This document shows positions 22,251 to 33,102 of a stretch of DNA of 64,000 nucleotides, piece by piece. Source of the stretch: Antilocapra americana (Eukaryota > Chordata > Mammalia > Artiodactyla > Antilocapridae); NCBI GenBank assembly GCA_007570785.1, contig ML664174.1, positions 4,832,828-4,896,827 on the forward strand. Reading direction: 5' to 3'. Below the pieces are notes generated by a model. It saw nothing but the letters and a program-made list of their open reading frames with translations, was not told the origin of the DNA and ran no database searches. The stretch's first letter is position 1, and each line of letters begins with the position of its first letter. The position numbers and the translations under genes were made by a program.

Positions 22251-23479
22251 CAAGCCTGGAGACCAGGTTGGCCTACCTTTCAGGTTCTTAAGCCTGCTTT
22301 CCATTTTGCTAATTTGTAGGACCACATCATTATCCTTATTTTGCAGTGAGGACATCAGAGGCCTCAATTCAGAAGGTTCTTCCCCTCTCTGGTTTCACAG
22401 AGAGAGGAAAAGGAAGTCATTTTTGTTGTGTTTACTTACCTGCGCTTATTTGTCCTTAAAATGGCTTGAAAAGTAGAGGTTTTAAAGTTATAGTCTGCTG
22501 GCTCCAAAGTCTATGCCCTTTGCATCCTACCCTTTGGAAGTAAACCAAGTGATTTCGAACTGATGTGATTCCTTCCTTCTTAAGAGCACAGAGCACCAGG
22601 AAACCAGACTTTAGGTCTTCATCCACCCAGCGTGAGCTGAGAGCCTCCTGTGTGCTGGGTTCCTGCTGGCCATTGAAGGGATACAGTGCTGAACTCGACA
22701 GACACAGCCCCTCCTTCCAAGGATGGTTCCAATCACTCAGCAGGGCCACTTCCAAGACACACCCAACTAGGGTGTCCTGCGGACTCTCACCCACCCTCCA
22801 GCCCCAGGCCAGAACCCCAGGGGAAGCCTCCCATTCTAGTTCTGGCAGAAGGAGAATGAGTCCCAATTTTCTGATACGCAGCAGAATTTGAACTGCCAGC
22901 TGGAGCTCAGTACCTGCCCCTCCTTGCCCTCCACGTCATTGAGCGAAGTTCTCCCTGATAAAAGAGAGAGCTGGTTTTCCAACCAAATTCTCCTGCTCTT
23001 GTCCACAGACTGAGGTAGAGTGAACGAGGTAACGAAGATTCTGTCTCTTTCCAAGAAATGGAATTCGAGAAACTCCATCGTGTGGGCCAAGCCATAAGAC
23101 GCATCCAAGATGGGTCTGAGGATTCAGACAAAGGGTCTAGCCAGTTCTCATTTGATCCAAACAGTATGCCTGACAAAAAGTCCACCACAGCTCCTGCCTC
23201 TGAAGGGAATTCAGCCCCATAGAGTGTTGCCCGGAACCCATCTCTCTGTTCTCCCATAGCAGGGTGTAACTTCTAAACCCAGTGGGTCAACGAACAGATC
23301 CAGGGACAGCCAACAGAGGAGGCAAGAGCATGCCTGGAGTCTGGCAAAGCTTGTTCAAACACAGGCTGGGCAGCCCACTGCTTCCCTCCATCCAGAAAAA
23401 CTCAACGCCCGCCAGGGTGGTTGGAGATCAGACCCAGAGGGAGGGCAGAGGGGAAGAGTGCTAAATTGCAGCTGAAACC
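22251..23479. other. No recognised gene
   Basis: Mostly unique sequence. A faint L2-like segment lies at about 22610-22730 (gagcctcctgtgtgctgggt). The minus-strand frames of 90-136 codons here have no recognisable domain. Confidence 0.4.
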
Positions 23480-23720
23480 CACCTCCCCCAACCTCAAGGC
23501 CTGCTCCTTCAGTGTCAACAAATATGCAACCAATTAATGTAATTGCAGAGTTATTTATGGTGCCCAGCAAAGTGCAGCTGGATCCTAAAGACAAGAGTGG
23601 AAGCAGAGAAACAAAGCTCTTTCTCGGGTTTGGCTCTGCGATTGTGTTGGCTGAATTTTTTTTTTTCCCCTCTGCTTTCAGATGTTTCAATCACCTTGTG
23701 GTATCCTGTGTCTGGTGGTC
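23480..23720. promoter_or_regulatory. Candidate regulatory block, homeodomain palindrome
   Basis: The block contains CAATTAATGTAATTG (23531-23545), a perfect inverted repeat of CAATTA with a three-base spacer. This fits a paired homeodomain site. Repeats are absent and the composition looks conserved-element-like. No expression or conservation data are available to me. Confidence 0.35.
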
Positions 23721-23959
23721 ATGGCCCCTTCCAGTCAGTATGCAGGTGTTCCTGCCTGGGGGGCAGAGGGGAGGAGGAAAAGGAGGGGGAAGCCAGAGGG
23801 AAAAGCTAAAGGTCTTCGGATTTCAAACTGTGACCTGACAGAGAAGACTTTCAAGGTTCCCCACTCCAACTGCACCCTGGTCTTAATCCCCTTCCACTGA
23901 CCCTTTCCATAACAACCACCACCCAAAATTGCATCTAGAGCCTTTTTTTTTTTTTTCAT

Positions 23960-24110
23960 AGCTCTGTTATGGGATTGTCTGGAATGACAGCTGTGTGGCC
24001 ATTCAGCTCCCCACACAAGACAGGTTTTAATTAGAGTTATTGAGGGGGTTGAATTGGCACAATTAGGCCCCACATTAATGGGGTCTCCATGTGTTCTTTT
24101 GAACAGTTTG
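23960..24110. promoter_or_regulatory. Candidate developmental enhancer
   Basis: Dense motif matches in repeat-free sequence. TGACAG (MEIS/TGIF-like, 23985-23990) overlaps the E-box CAGCTG (23988-23993) and the RUNX-like TGTGTGG (23992-23998). Homeodomain cores follow: TTTTAATTAG (24025-24034), CAATTAGG (24060-24067) and CATTAATG (24073-24080). SMOC1 is the likelier target because it is developmentally regulated, but that is inference. Confidence 0.4.
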
Positions 24111-24299
24111 GCCCTATTTTTTGTCCCAGGGCAGGAGGGGGTTGCAACTAATGAAGTTGGAGAGTGCAGATTATCTCAGCAAAAGGAGGGCCAATGTGAA
24201 CCACCCAGGGGAGGGGGGACATGCAGAGAAAAGCAGCAGTTACATGTGGTGGAAGCACACAGACACATATTTTCCTGTCTTCCTTCTGTTAACATGGTC

Positions 24300-24402
24300 C
24301 TTTAGGACTTCACGCTTCTGCTGCAGAGGGTGTGGGTTTGATCCCTGGTCAGGGAACTAAGATCCCACATGTCTCGTCGGGCCGCCAAAAATTAAAGCAA
24401 AA
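24300..24402 (+). mobile_element. Truncated CHR-2-like tRNA SINE
   Basis: It holds the B-box region gggtttgatccctggtcag and ggaactaagatcccacatg, ending in an A-rich tail. The head is degraded. Confidence 0.75.
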
Positions 24403-24503
24403 AAACGATCCTTTTAGAAGGAAGTTGTGGCCACCAAGTATGTATCATTGGCTAAGAGGGGAAACAGAAAAAGTGTGTATCTTGGACCAAACTAAACTAA
24501 GGA

Positions 24504-24830
24504 TGTGTGTGTGTGTGGTGCATACACACTCAGCCTCATCTGTATCTGTGGTTTCCACCGTATCTATGGATTCCACCAACTGAAGTTCAAAAGAAAAAAA
24601 AAATACAGAAAGTTCTGAAAATCAAAACTTGAATTTGCTTCACTGGCAACTATTTACATAGCATTCACATTGTATTTGGGTATTGTAGATCTTCCCTTTA
24701 AATTAAGTATAAGGGAAGGTCTGAATAGTTCATATGCAAATAATATATCATTTTATATAGGGGACTTGAGCATCCGTGGATTTGGGTATGGGGGGAGGTC
24801 CTGGAACCAATCCCAAGGGACAGCTATACA
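24504..24830 (-). mobile_element. Tigger-type DNA transposon relic after GT repeat
   Basis: A short (gt)n lies at 24504-24518. From about 24528 the text resembles a mariner/Tigger non-autonomous element read in reverse. It has agtatctatggattccacc-like left-end text, an atatgcaaataatatatc middle and a right end ggacttgagcatccgtgg, cctggaaccaatcccaaggg, acagctata. Assigned from memory of the consensus. Confidence 0.45.
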
Positions 24831-26054
24831 CGTTTTTATGCTTAACCCAAATGCTTACCGGCATATTAAAGGAAGAGCGAGCCACAAACTTCAGTTATCA
24901 GAAGTCCTAACCTTTTGTTGTCTGAGATGTAGATTGCTCTTTACTATCCCAATCTCCCATTTCCTTTCTTTCCAGAGGTCTGTTCCTCTCTTTGACTCCT
25001 TGCAGTCCTTATCCTCTGTGCTCTCTCGACAGGGCGCCATCAGAAAAGATAAGCTCCATCTCCAAGTCTCTGAGGCCCCCACTCCCATTAACTCAGCTAG
25101 GGAGGGTACTGGGGACAAGAGGAAAGCCTGGTAGACCCCGATGTCTCTGATTTCCTCATGGACCTGACACTCCTTCCAGAGGGTCTTCTGTAAATGGCAT
25201 TTCCAATAAAAAGTCAACACAGCCATTTGGGTAGTAGGACAGTCAGCACCGGAAAAACAAATATGAGATTGCCTAGTTATCAATCAACTTTAAGTGAGAA
25301 GGAGGCAGCTGGACTGACACGGGCCTCAATTCAGTGTGGCCCTAGAGCCTGGGGTTGGCTTTTGAGTGACCTGAGCAGCTTTAGGGACTGGGGAGTGGAA
25401 CCACTGAGGAAGCTAAAGCAGCAGCAGGCCAAAGCAGGACAAGGAGGTGCAGGAAAGGTCACATGTAAGTTGCAGCTAAAAATGTTGTGAGCACCTACTT
25501 GTGAGGTAGAAATGCTAAAAGTGTTGTTAGGCCCCTTCCCATCATCGTGGGCCATCAGGGCAGCTGACTGCCTGCAGCAAGTTCCCCTTATTCCACAGTA
25601 AGGCTCAGGATCTGTTAAGGGTGACATCGCCTTCCTTCATGCTGCTTTCACCAGCTGCGATCCCCCAAATTCCAGCCTAGAACTTCTAGTGGAGAAGGTT
25701 GCATTTACTCTTTGGCAGACTGAATGGAGGCAGGAGGTTGGCTAACCCTTTGCAGGACCATCTTGGCAGAGAGAAATAGGGAGAGCAGTTGAAGGGTCTG
25801 AGGGCCACCCCAGACAGACAGACAGACACCCAATTCAAAATGCCCCCCAGCACTCAACATAGCTTTGGGTTCTGGTGTCCAGACAGTCTGACCTTGTCTT
25901 TTTCAGCCAACTCTTCTACCACACCCTCGACAAACCACAGGGCTGATCCTTATGAAAAGAATTCCACATTGCTGGTCCAATTGGTTTCCCCAAAAGATGA
26001 AATACTGAGCCCAGTGCAAACCAGCATACCAGGACATGCAGCATGTGGGCTTGT
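24831..26054. other. No recognised feature
   Basis: Unique sequence. A 154-codon plus-strand frame ending at 25134 begins inside the Tigger-like repeat and overlaps a 130-codon antisense frame. Neither shows a family. Confidence 0.4.
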
Positions 26055-26236
26055 TTGAAAACACTGCCTCTTGGCAGAGGGTGAATTTGCCCCCCCAAGA
26101 GATATTTGGCAATATCTAGGGACATATTGGTTGCCATGACCAGAAAGGGGTGCTATCACACATCTGCAGGGCTCTGGACCGTCCCCAGCAAAGAACTATT
26201 GAGGCTGGAATGTCAATGGCTCTCAGGTTAAGAAAC
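26055..26236 (+). mobile_element. MER5-type hAT DNA transposon
   Basis: It contains gaatttgcccccccaagag, atatttggcaatatctaggg and acatattggttgccatgac, then a right end near ggctctcaggttaagaaac. This is the standard order of the short non-autonomous hAT-Charlie element MER5. A second copy lies at 46744-46965. Confidence 0.8.
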
Positions 26237-26237
26237 T

Positions 26238-26370
26238 AAAGTCAACAGCCCTGGGTTCAGATTCCAGCTTGGCCATTTCCTAATTGCAATTTTAGCAAGT
26301 CAATAACCTCTCGGTTCTCACATCTGTAAACCCGGGACAGTAAATACCTCACTTCTAGATAAAGCATTGT
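26238..26370 (+). mobile_element. MIR element
   Basis: The motifs are ccctgggttcagattccagc, agcaagtcaataacctctcg and ctcacatctgtaaacccggg, in MIR order, directly after the MER5 copy. Confidence 0.75.
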
Positions 26371-26639
26371 ACTCATTTTTTCCTTTTTTTTTTTTCTTTT
26401 TTATAAAGAATGTCCTGAGCTATCTTTATTAGACTCACTAAAAGAATGTGGCATTTGGTAATCTCTAATGAAGTCTTCCAGCCCTGAAACTGTCTACACT
26501 GGCAACTGTCACCAGCCCCCTTCCTGAGATGTATTGCTATTTCTCCCACAGGAACTAGAAGGCATGGCGCCCAGCCCTGGGGTAGACACCCTCTGAACAC
26601 CTGATCTTCCGATCAAAGCAACAGTGGGGATAGGATTCT
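26371..26639. other. T-rich tract and unique sequence
   Basis: A T-rich run with interspersed C lies at about 26377-26405. The rest has no recognised feature. Confidence 0.4.
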
Positions 26640-27050
26640 GCAGGGCGCGCGTTCCCCCGCGCAGCCTGTGGCCAGCTGCACTGTGGTCCCCGGCTGCGCC
26701 CCCAGAGACTGACCCCCGGGTGGGGGGGCGGCCTCATTTCCGGTGGAAGTGGACTTGAGTTCGGCCTTTTCTTTTGAACCTACAGCGACCAAACGTCAAT
26801 TAGCCGAGCCCTGAAAAATTGAGCGCGCTCTGGGCTCTCCGCGGGGAGGGCAGGGCGCCCCGGGCCGGGCCTGGGGTTGCTGCCCCGTTCCCCCTATTGT
26901 GCCGCCAACAAGAGCGTTTTATTGAAAAGAGCTGAGTGCATCTAATGCAGTTATCCGTGTCCACCCCGTCGGGCCGTGGGCTGGGGCCGAGGCGCGCAGC
27001 TGCCGCCGCCTCACACGCCCGCAACAAAGGAGCGCTCCGTGAAGAATGTG
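26640..27050. promoter_or_regulatory. Intergenic CpG island, candidate regulatory element
   Basis: This is a CpG-dense block about 25 kb from the SMOC1 start. It has GCGCGCG at its left end and many CpGs to about 27035. Embedded low-CpG cores look like transcription-factor sites: CTATTGTGCCGCC, TTTTATTG (26917-26924, HOX/CDX-like) and AACAAAGG (27023-27030, SOX/TCF-like). No exon or open frame is supported. It may be an orphan island acting as enhancer or as promoter of a non-coding RNA. Confidence 0.45.
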
Positions 27051-28184
27051 CTCGCCTTTGAACGGTTCATCTGGTTTCCATTTTTTGAAAGGTTCCCCCA
27101 TCTTCGCTTCCAGTCAGCCCCCTCCCACCGTCTCCCCACCTGCCTCCCCCTCCCCTGTACTCCAGCCGTGCTCCATGGAGGGGGGCGCCCCACGCGATCC
27201 CCCCCATCCAGAGAGTTGGAGTTGTGGGCTGACCCACCCTGGTCAGGGCCCTGGGGCAAAGGAACCTGCCGGCTTCCGCCGCTTTCCTAAGCCTGGGCCT
27301 CAGTTTCCCCACCTTTAAAATGCCATGGTTGGATACCACCTGGATGCCTTTCAATGCCAATGGTCTCTGAGTTAAGGAACTGATTTGTAAAATATGTGGC
27401 AAGTGTGTAAGAGTGTAATTTAAAAATTTTTTATAATTGCTATTAGTTTCACAGCCTGGAGAGAACCACTATCAATATTCCAGAGTCCTGTCTTCGGGCC
27501 TTTTTGTATGTGTAATAAGTCATTTATAAATTTATCATTGTTTAATGAGGTATGTCGTAGAAAGTTTTTATCTCCTGCTTTTACTTTATCTGGGGCATTT
27601 TCCTATGTTAATAGTCTTGGAAAATATTTTTAAATGGCCATAAAAATTCACCATAAGGGCTTGTACCATAGTCGAGTTAGTGGGTTCCTCTATTGTTGAT
27701 TAATTAAATTGTCTTCCTGTTCGGTTGGGATTTGTCTTTTGGTTTCCTTTCCCCAGCTTCCACCCCCACTGTTATAAATTACAAGGCAATTTTCTTTTAA
27801 TAGAATCTTCAAGTGGCTTCCCAAGTTGATAGTGGGAACTAAATCCCATGCCCCCGCTATAAATCAAGGCATAAGAAACACACTTCCACCTCTTCTGAGG
27901 GCTGGTGTGGAGGGAAAAGGTCATCCCTGGCCTCTCCTCCCCTCCCTGACACCTCCAGGCACCCGCAGGTTGGAAATTCACGTGTGAAATCATGCCTCCG
28001 GCAAGCCCTATAAACTGCAGAGTGCTCAGCTACACAATAAAGATGCAATCCTAAGGACTCCAGGCTAGTGGGACGGGGAGGGGAAGGTGGGCGCTGGGCC
28101 TTCCCAGAGCTTTACTCTGCTGCTCACAAGACCAGAGTGTGCAGCTGGCACACAGCTGCCAGGCCGGCCCATTTACCAAGTGTG
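27051..28184. other. Unique sequence with faint LINE text
   Basis: No gene was recognised. At about 27475-27740 the text resembles an antisense old LINE tail (ggccataaaaattcaccataag). The block at 27770-28060 is repeat-free and could be conserved. Confidence 0.4.
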
Positions 28185-28301
28185 TATGTAACCTTGGGAA
28201 GCTTTCCTAATTCTTTTGTGCCTCAGTTTCTCCACCAATAAAATTGAGTTTTGATCATTAAATGAAGTAATACACAAAAAATACATAATACCTCATATCT
28301 G
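28185..28301 (+). mobile_element. MIR, left part of a split copy
   Basis: The text cttgggaagctttcctaa, gtgcctcagtttctccacc is MIR-like and stops at about 28300. The matching MIR tail (aatgcctggcacatactaag) reappears at about 29588. The two are separated by L1 and SINE insertions. Confidence 0.65.
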
Positions 28302-28440
28302 GGACTTCCCTGGTGGCTCAGTGGCTGAGACCCCGCGCTCCCAGTGCAGAGGGCCAGAGTTCAGTCCCTGGTCAGGGCACTAGATCCCACATGCTGCAAC
28401 TAAAACCCGGCAGAGCCAAATACATAAAAAATAAATTTTA
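28302..28440 (+). mobile_element. CHR-type tRNA SINE with target duplication
   Basis: Head gggacttccctggtggctc, B-box region gagttcagtccctgg and an A-rich tail. A target duplication of the form taatacctca flanks it (left copy about 28286-28297, right copy about 28441-28452). Confidence 0.88.
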
Positions 28441-28692
28441 ATAATACCTCACTTCTGTGAGAGTGGCTGTTCTCAAAAGGGCAAACAATAAACACATCCT
28501 GGTGGGAATGTAAATTGGGAGAACAGCATGGAGGTTCCTCAAAGCATTAAAAATCAGAACTAACCTATGACTCAGCCATCCCACTTTGGGGTATATACCC
28601 AAAGGAAGAATAAAACAGGATAATGAGGATAGATGATATATGTCCTCTCCTATTTACTGCAGCACCATTTACAATAGCCAAGACATGGAAAC

Positions 28693-28893
28693 AGCCTGTA
28701 TCAGCAGTCCCCAGTCTTTTTGGCCCCAGGGACCGGTTTTATAGAAGACAATTTTCCATGGACTGGGGCAGGAGGGATGGTTTCAGGGTAATTCACATGC
28801 ATTACATTTTTTGTGCACTTTATTTCTATTATTATTACATCAGCTCCACCTCAGATCATCAGGCATTAGATTCCAGGAGGTGGGGACCCCTGG
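28693..28893 (+). mobile_element. hAT-type non-autonomous DNA transposon
   Basis: The ends are complementary: cagcagtccccagtc at the left and gtggggacccctg at the right, with accggttttatagaagacaa inside. Flanking octamers gcctgtat and gcctatac agree at 6 of 8 positions, consistent with the 8-base target duplication of hAT elements. It lies within the L1 copy. Confidence 0.7.
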
Positions 28894-29052
28894 CCTATAC
28901 TCTGGAATGTTATTCAGCCATGAAAAAGAATGAACTCTTGTCATTTTCAACAACATGAATGGCCCTTGAGGGCATTATGTTAATCGGAATAAGGCAGACT
29001 GAGAAAGACAGATACTATATGATTTCACTTATTTCTGGAATCTAAAAGCAAA

Positions 29053-29212
29053 CAGGGACTTCCCTGGTGGTCCAGTGGTTAAGAATCCACCACTTTCCAA
29101 TGCAGGGGATGTGGGTTTGATCTCTGGTCGGGGAACTGAGATCCTACATGCCATAACTAAGACTTGACTCAGCCAGATAAATAAATTTAAAAATAAAATT
29201 AAAAAATAAAAA
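29053..29212 (+). mobile_element. CHR-type tRNA SINE within L1
   Basis: Head gggacttccctggtggtcc, B-box region gggtttgatctctgg, with tail (aaat)n ending near 29212. Confidence 0.88.
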
Positions 29213-29580
29213 CCAACTCATAGATATAGAGAAGAGACTGGTGGTTGCCAGAAGTAGAGGGTGGGGAAAGTGGGTGGAAGGAATCAAAAGATAATAACTC
29301 CAGTTATAAGATAAATAATATTCTTAGGATGTGATGCACAGCATATGACTATACTTAACAATGCTGTGTTGTATATTTGAATGTTCCTAACAGAGTACAT
29401 ATTAAAAGTTCTCATCACAAGAGAAAATAAAATAGTAACTGTGAGGTGATGGGTGTTAGCTGAACTTCCTGCAGTGCTCATTTCAAAATATATGCAGTTA
29501 TCAAATCATTATGTGGTATAGCTTGGACTAGTACAATATTATGTCAATTATATCTCAATAAAACTGGAAGATAAAAGTGC

Positions 29581-29642
29581 CTAAAACAATGCCTGGCACA
29601 TACTAAGTGCTCAATAAATTTAGCTCTCATTATTGTGAATGT
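29581..29642 (+). mobile_element. MIR, right part of the split copy
   Basis: The text cctggcacatactaagtgc, tcaataaatttagctc is the 3' end of the MIR begun at 28185. Confidence 0.65.
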
Positions 29643-29714
29643 ACCTGCCCTATTTATGATAGGAAAGGTCAGCTTTCCCCAGGAACCAGTTTCCTCTTTT
29701 GTCCACAAGGACTT

Positions 29715-29923
29715 GTTGTTTTAGTTGCCGAGTCATGTCTGATTCTTCTGTAACCCCATGGACTGTAGCCTGCCAGGTTCCTCTGTCCATGGGATCTCCC
29801 AGGCAAGAATACTGGAGTGGGTAGCCATTCCCTTTTCCAAGGGATCTTCCCAACGCAAGGATTGAACCCGTGTCTCCTGCATTGGCAGACAGATTCTTTA
29901 CTACTGACCCATCTGGGAAGCCC
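29715..29923 (-). mobile_element. Bov-tA SINE, antisense
   Basis: Near full length, from ttagttgccgagtcatgtc to the tRNA-head complement tgggaagcccc. The A/B boxes are legible on the minus strand. Confidence 0.92.
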
Positions 29924-30567
29924 CCCAACCAAGGACTAGAAGATTGCAAACCCTGTCAATCAGGGTGCTGCCTTCAGCCTCAGGCCCAGCTCCACCTGGA
30001 GGATCCCAAGGCCTTAGAAAACAGGACAGTGATGGGATGCGAAGCTCCATCACAGGGCCCAGGCCTCAGAGAAGTTCTCACAGAGCAGCCTCACCCCATC
30101 CTCACCCCAGCCTTTGCCTCTGGGATTCAGGCTGCCCTCTACCTCAGAAAAGGGGATAGGTTGGGAATGAGGAGGCTGATTTGCCATGAGTTTGAATCTC
30201 CTCTCTTGCCTTCAAAGGACTTTCTGTTCGCTTGTCCGGATAAGAGTATCATTGATAGCAGCCACAGTTGACTGAATGCCCACTAGATGTTGGACCATTT
30301 AATCCACAAAGAAACCCTAGAGAGTATTATAAGGTCATCTATGAATTAACAACCTTTTACATGATGGAGTGTGAAAACTGAGCTCAGAATTGTCAAGCAA
30401 CTGGCTAAAAGCGGCAGGGAAGTGAGATCTGAACCCATGAGAGTCTGACAAAGTCTGTCTCCAGGACACCAAAGGGCTCTCTGGGTCAAGTTGAAGTTGT
30501 AGAGTCACCTTCCCTGGAGTTCCTGCCCTGAGGAGCCTAAACATGGGAGGGCATTTGGACAGGGGCA
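29924..30567. other. Unique sequence plus antisense MIR
   Basis: 29924-30260 has no recognised feature. About 30265-30470 resembles a MIR in antisense (gaaaactgagctcagaattg, agtgagatctgaacccatgag). Confidence 0.5.
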
Positions 30568-30636
30568 CCAGGATGCCCAATTAACTTTGAATTTTAGATA
30601 AAAAATGAAGTTTTTTAAGTATAAGCATATGCTCAT
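30568..30636 (+). mobile_element. Palindromic MITE, left arm
   Basis: It begins near caggatgcccaattaac and ends near taagcatatg. It pairs base by base with the reverse complement of 31375-31435. The BovB insertion separates the arms. Confidence 0.6.
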
Positions 30637-31351
30637 GTCTTGATGAGGGTGAAAGAGGAGAGTGAAAAGACTACCTTAAAACTCAATATTCAAAAAACTA
30701 AGTTCATGGCATCCTGTCTATTTCATGGCAAATAGATGGGGAGAAAGTGGAAACAGTGTCAGATTTTTTTCTTGGGCTCCAAAATCACTGCAGAATGAGT
30801 GACTGCTGCCATGAAATTAAAAGATGCTTGCTCCTTGGAAGAAAAGCTATGACAAACCTAGAGAGCATATTAAAAAGTGAAGACATCATTTTGCCAACAA
30901 AAGTCCATATAGTCAAAACTGTGGTTTTTCTAGTAGTCATGTATGAATGTGAGAGTTAGAACATAAAAAGGTCTGAGTGCTGAAGAATTGATGCTTTCGA
31001 ACTGTGGTGCTAGAGAAGGCTCTTGAGAGTCCTTGCACAGCAAGAAGATCAAACCAGTCCATCCTAAATGAAATCAACCCTGAATACTCATTGGAAGGAC
31101 TGATGCTATAGCTGAAGCTCCAGTCCTTTGGCCACCTGATGTGAAGAGTTGACTTACTTGAAAAGACCCTGATGCTGAGAAAGATTGAAGGCAGGAAGAG
31201 AAGAGGGCGACAGAAGATGAGATGATTGGATGGCATTACCATCCAGTGGACATGCGTGTGAGCAAACTCTGGGAAATGGTGAAGGACAGGGAAGCCTGGT
31301 ATGCTGCAGTCCATGGGGTCGGTCACAGAGTCGAATGTGACTTAGCGACTG
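30637..31351 (+). mobile_element. BovB LINE, 3' part, inserted in a MITE
   Basis: The longest BovB fragment in the window. It begins near gatgagggtgaaagaggag and runs through attaaaagatgcttgctcct to the end gtgacttagcgactgtata. The reverse-transcriptase frame is interrupted several times. Confidence 0.93.
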
Positions 31352-31440
31352 TATAACAACTACAATATTTGGGACATACGTATACTAAAAATTCCTCATT
31401 ACTTATCTGAAATTCACAGTTGGTTGCATGTCCTGTGTTT
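31352..31440 (+). mobile_element. Palindromic MITE, right arm
   Basis: It contains atttgggacatacgtatac, ttatctgaaattcacagttgg and catgtcctgtgttttatctg, the inverted counterpart of the left arm. Confidence 0.6.
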
Positions 31441-31837
31441 TATCTGGGAGCCTAGTTTGGGGGGCCTCATTCACTTTCTGCAGCAGCCAGTTCAGCAGAT
31501 GAGGGACACAGGCTCGGCCTCTGGGTCACACCACCACAACAGGGCGTCACTTAATCCCCGCTCATCTCTACGCCCCTTTACTAACTCAGAGGTTGGTTAC
31601 ATGACTTGTCTGCCCCCACCCCCCCCCCCGTCCCCCACACCTGTCTCCCAAGCCCCTGGCTGTTTTCACAGGGCTCAGCGAAGTGGTCGCCACAGCCCAA
31701 GGGAGGATTGGTTCTTTCCAGGGTAAAATGGTCAGTCAGCTGCATTGACATAAGAGAAGTCTTGGCAACATGTGAAATGTTCAACAAGTAATACAACCTA
31801 CACACTCTCGTAAGAGCTGTTAAGAATCCTGTGGTCA
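31441..31837. other. No recognised feature
   Basis: Unique sequence with a C-rich run at about 31612-31630. No gene was recognised. Confidence 0.4.
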
Positions 31838-32238
31838 CAAATGACAGAAACCCTCACCTAAACCCTCACTTAGACTAAAAAGGAATTGATAGCTTGTGTC
31901 ACTGAAAAGCCAGGGTGACCACAGTGATGGTAGCCAACACCCCCCACCACCCGCCAGTGCTCAAAGCTGGAACAGTCTGAGCAACAAAATAAAGTAGCAT
32001 TGGATTATATCCCAAAGTATAAAATAAATATGCAGGAGTCCATACTTACATAAATAAATGATTGAATGCATAAATGAGAAGAAAAGTCTCCCATGTAGAA
32101 GAATTCCAAATAATTTATGTAGATACTCCATCCTCAAAGGGAAGCAACATAAATCCCCTCTCCTTAAGCATGGGCTGCACATACTGAATTCTTTCCAAAA
32201 AGAACAATGTGGAAAGGACAATAAAAAATAACTTGACA

Positions 32239-32563
32239 GGGCTTCCCTGGTGGCTCAGTGGTAAGGAATCCTCCTGCCAATGCAGGAAACGTGGGTTCGA
32301 TCCCTGATCGGGAAAGATCCCACATGCCTCGGAGCAACTAAGCCCATGCGTCACAATTATTGAGCTTGTGCTCTAGAGCCTGGAAGCCGCAATTACTAAA
32401 GCCCTCACACCCTGGAGCCCGTGTTCCACAATAAGAGAGCCACTGCAATGAGAAGCCATCACACCACAACTAGAGAGTAGCCTCTGCTCTCCGCAGCTAG
32501 AGAAAGCCAGAGCAGCAGTGAAGACCCAGCATAGCCAAAAGCAAATAAATTAAAAAAAAAAAA
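32239..32563 (+). mobile_element. CHR-type tRNA SINE, near full length
   Basis: Head gggcttccctggtggctc, intact B box gggttcgatccc (32292-32303), body repeats, and an A tail at about 32552-32563. Confidence 0.92.
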
Positions 32564-32721
32564 CATCCAGCAACCATTGTCAAGTGAGGCATTCTTCAGC
32601 CTTTTTGAAAAAATATTTAAATCATAAATGTAACCATTCTTTAAATAAATAAAATAACTTGGCGGTGGAAAAACCTGACAGATCCCACCTCAGTTAGGTG
32701 ATCAAGGTCAACATCAACCAT

Positions 32722-32829
32722 GATGTCCTGTTGACCAATGGCACCCTTGATATGATGAGAATGACACTTTGCTTTGATGTCCTGTTGACATTGGCATCCC
32801 TGATATGATGTTATGACGACACTTCGCTT
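32722..32829 (+). repeat. 54-base tandem duplication
   Basis: Unit 1 (32722-32775) and unit 2 (32776-32829) both begin gatgtcctgttgac and share ttggca-, ccctgatatgatg- and acactt-gctt text with several differences. It lies inside the L1ME-like copy and is therefore younger than that insertion, or ancestral to this copy. Confidence 0.7.
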
Positions 32830-33102
32830 CTATGATCTTCCTCCAAAAACATACAACGCCAACCTAATCACAACAAAAACAACAAACAAATACCAATTAA
32901 GGGGCATTTTACAGGATATCTGACCAGTATTTATCAAAAGTGTCAAAGTCACCAAAAACAAGGAAAGTCTGAAAAACTGTCACAGCCAAGAAGTCTACAT
33001 AGAATGTGGTATCCAGGGTGGGCCCCTGAAATAGAAAAGGGCATTGGCGAAGACTAAGAAAGCATAAATAAAATATAGACCCTGTTTAATAATAATGTAC
33101 CA

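Larger units (their letters stand above)
28441..29580 (+). mobile_element. L1 3' region, twice interrupted
   Basis: The L1 3' text runs from ctggtgggaatgtaaattgg through gtatatacccaaaggaagaa, is broken at 28697-28893, resumes at ctctggaatgttattcagcc, is broken again at 29053-29212, and resumes at actcatagatatagagaag. It ends with tatctcaataaaactgg near 29565. It is inserted in a MIR. Confidence 0.85.

Noticed and set aside
24670..25134. 154-codon plus-strand frame
   Set aside because: It begins inside a Tigger-like repeat and is opposed by another long frame.
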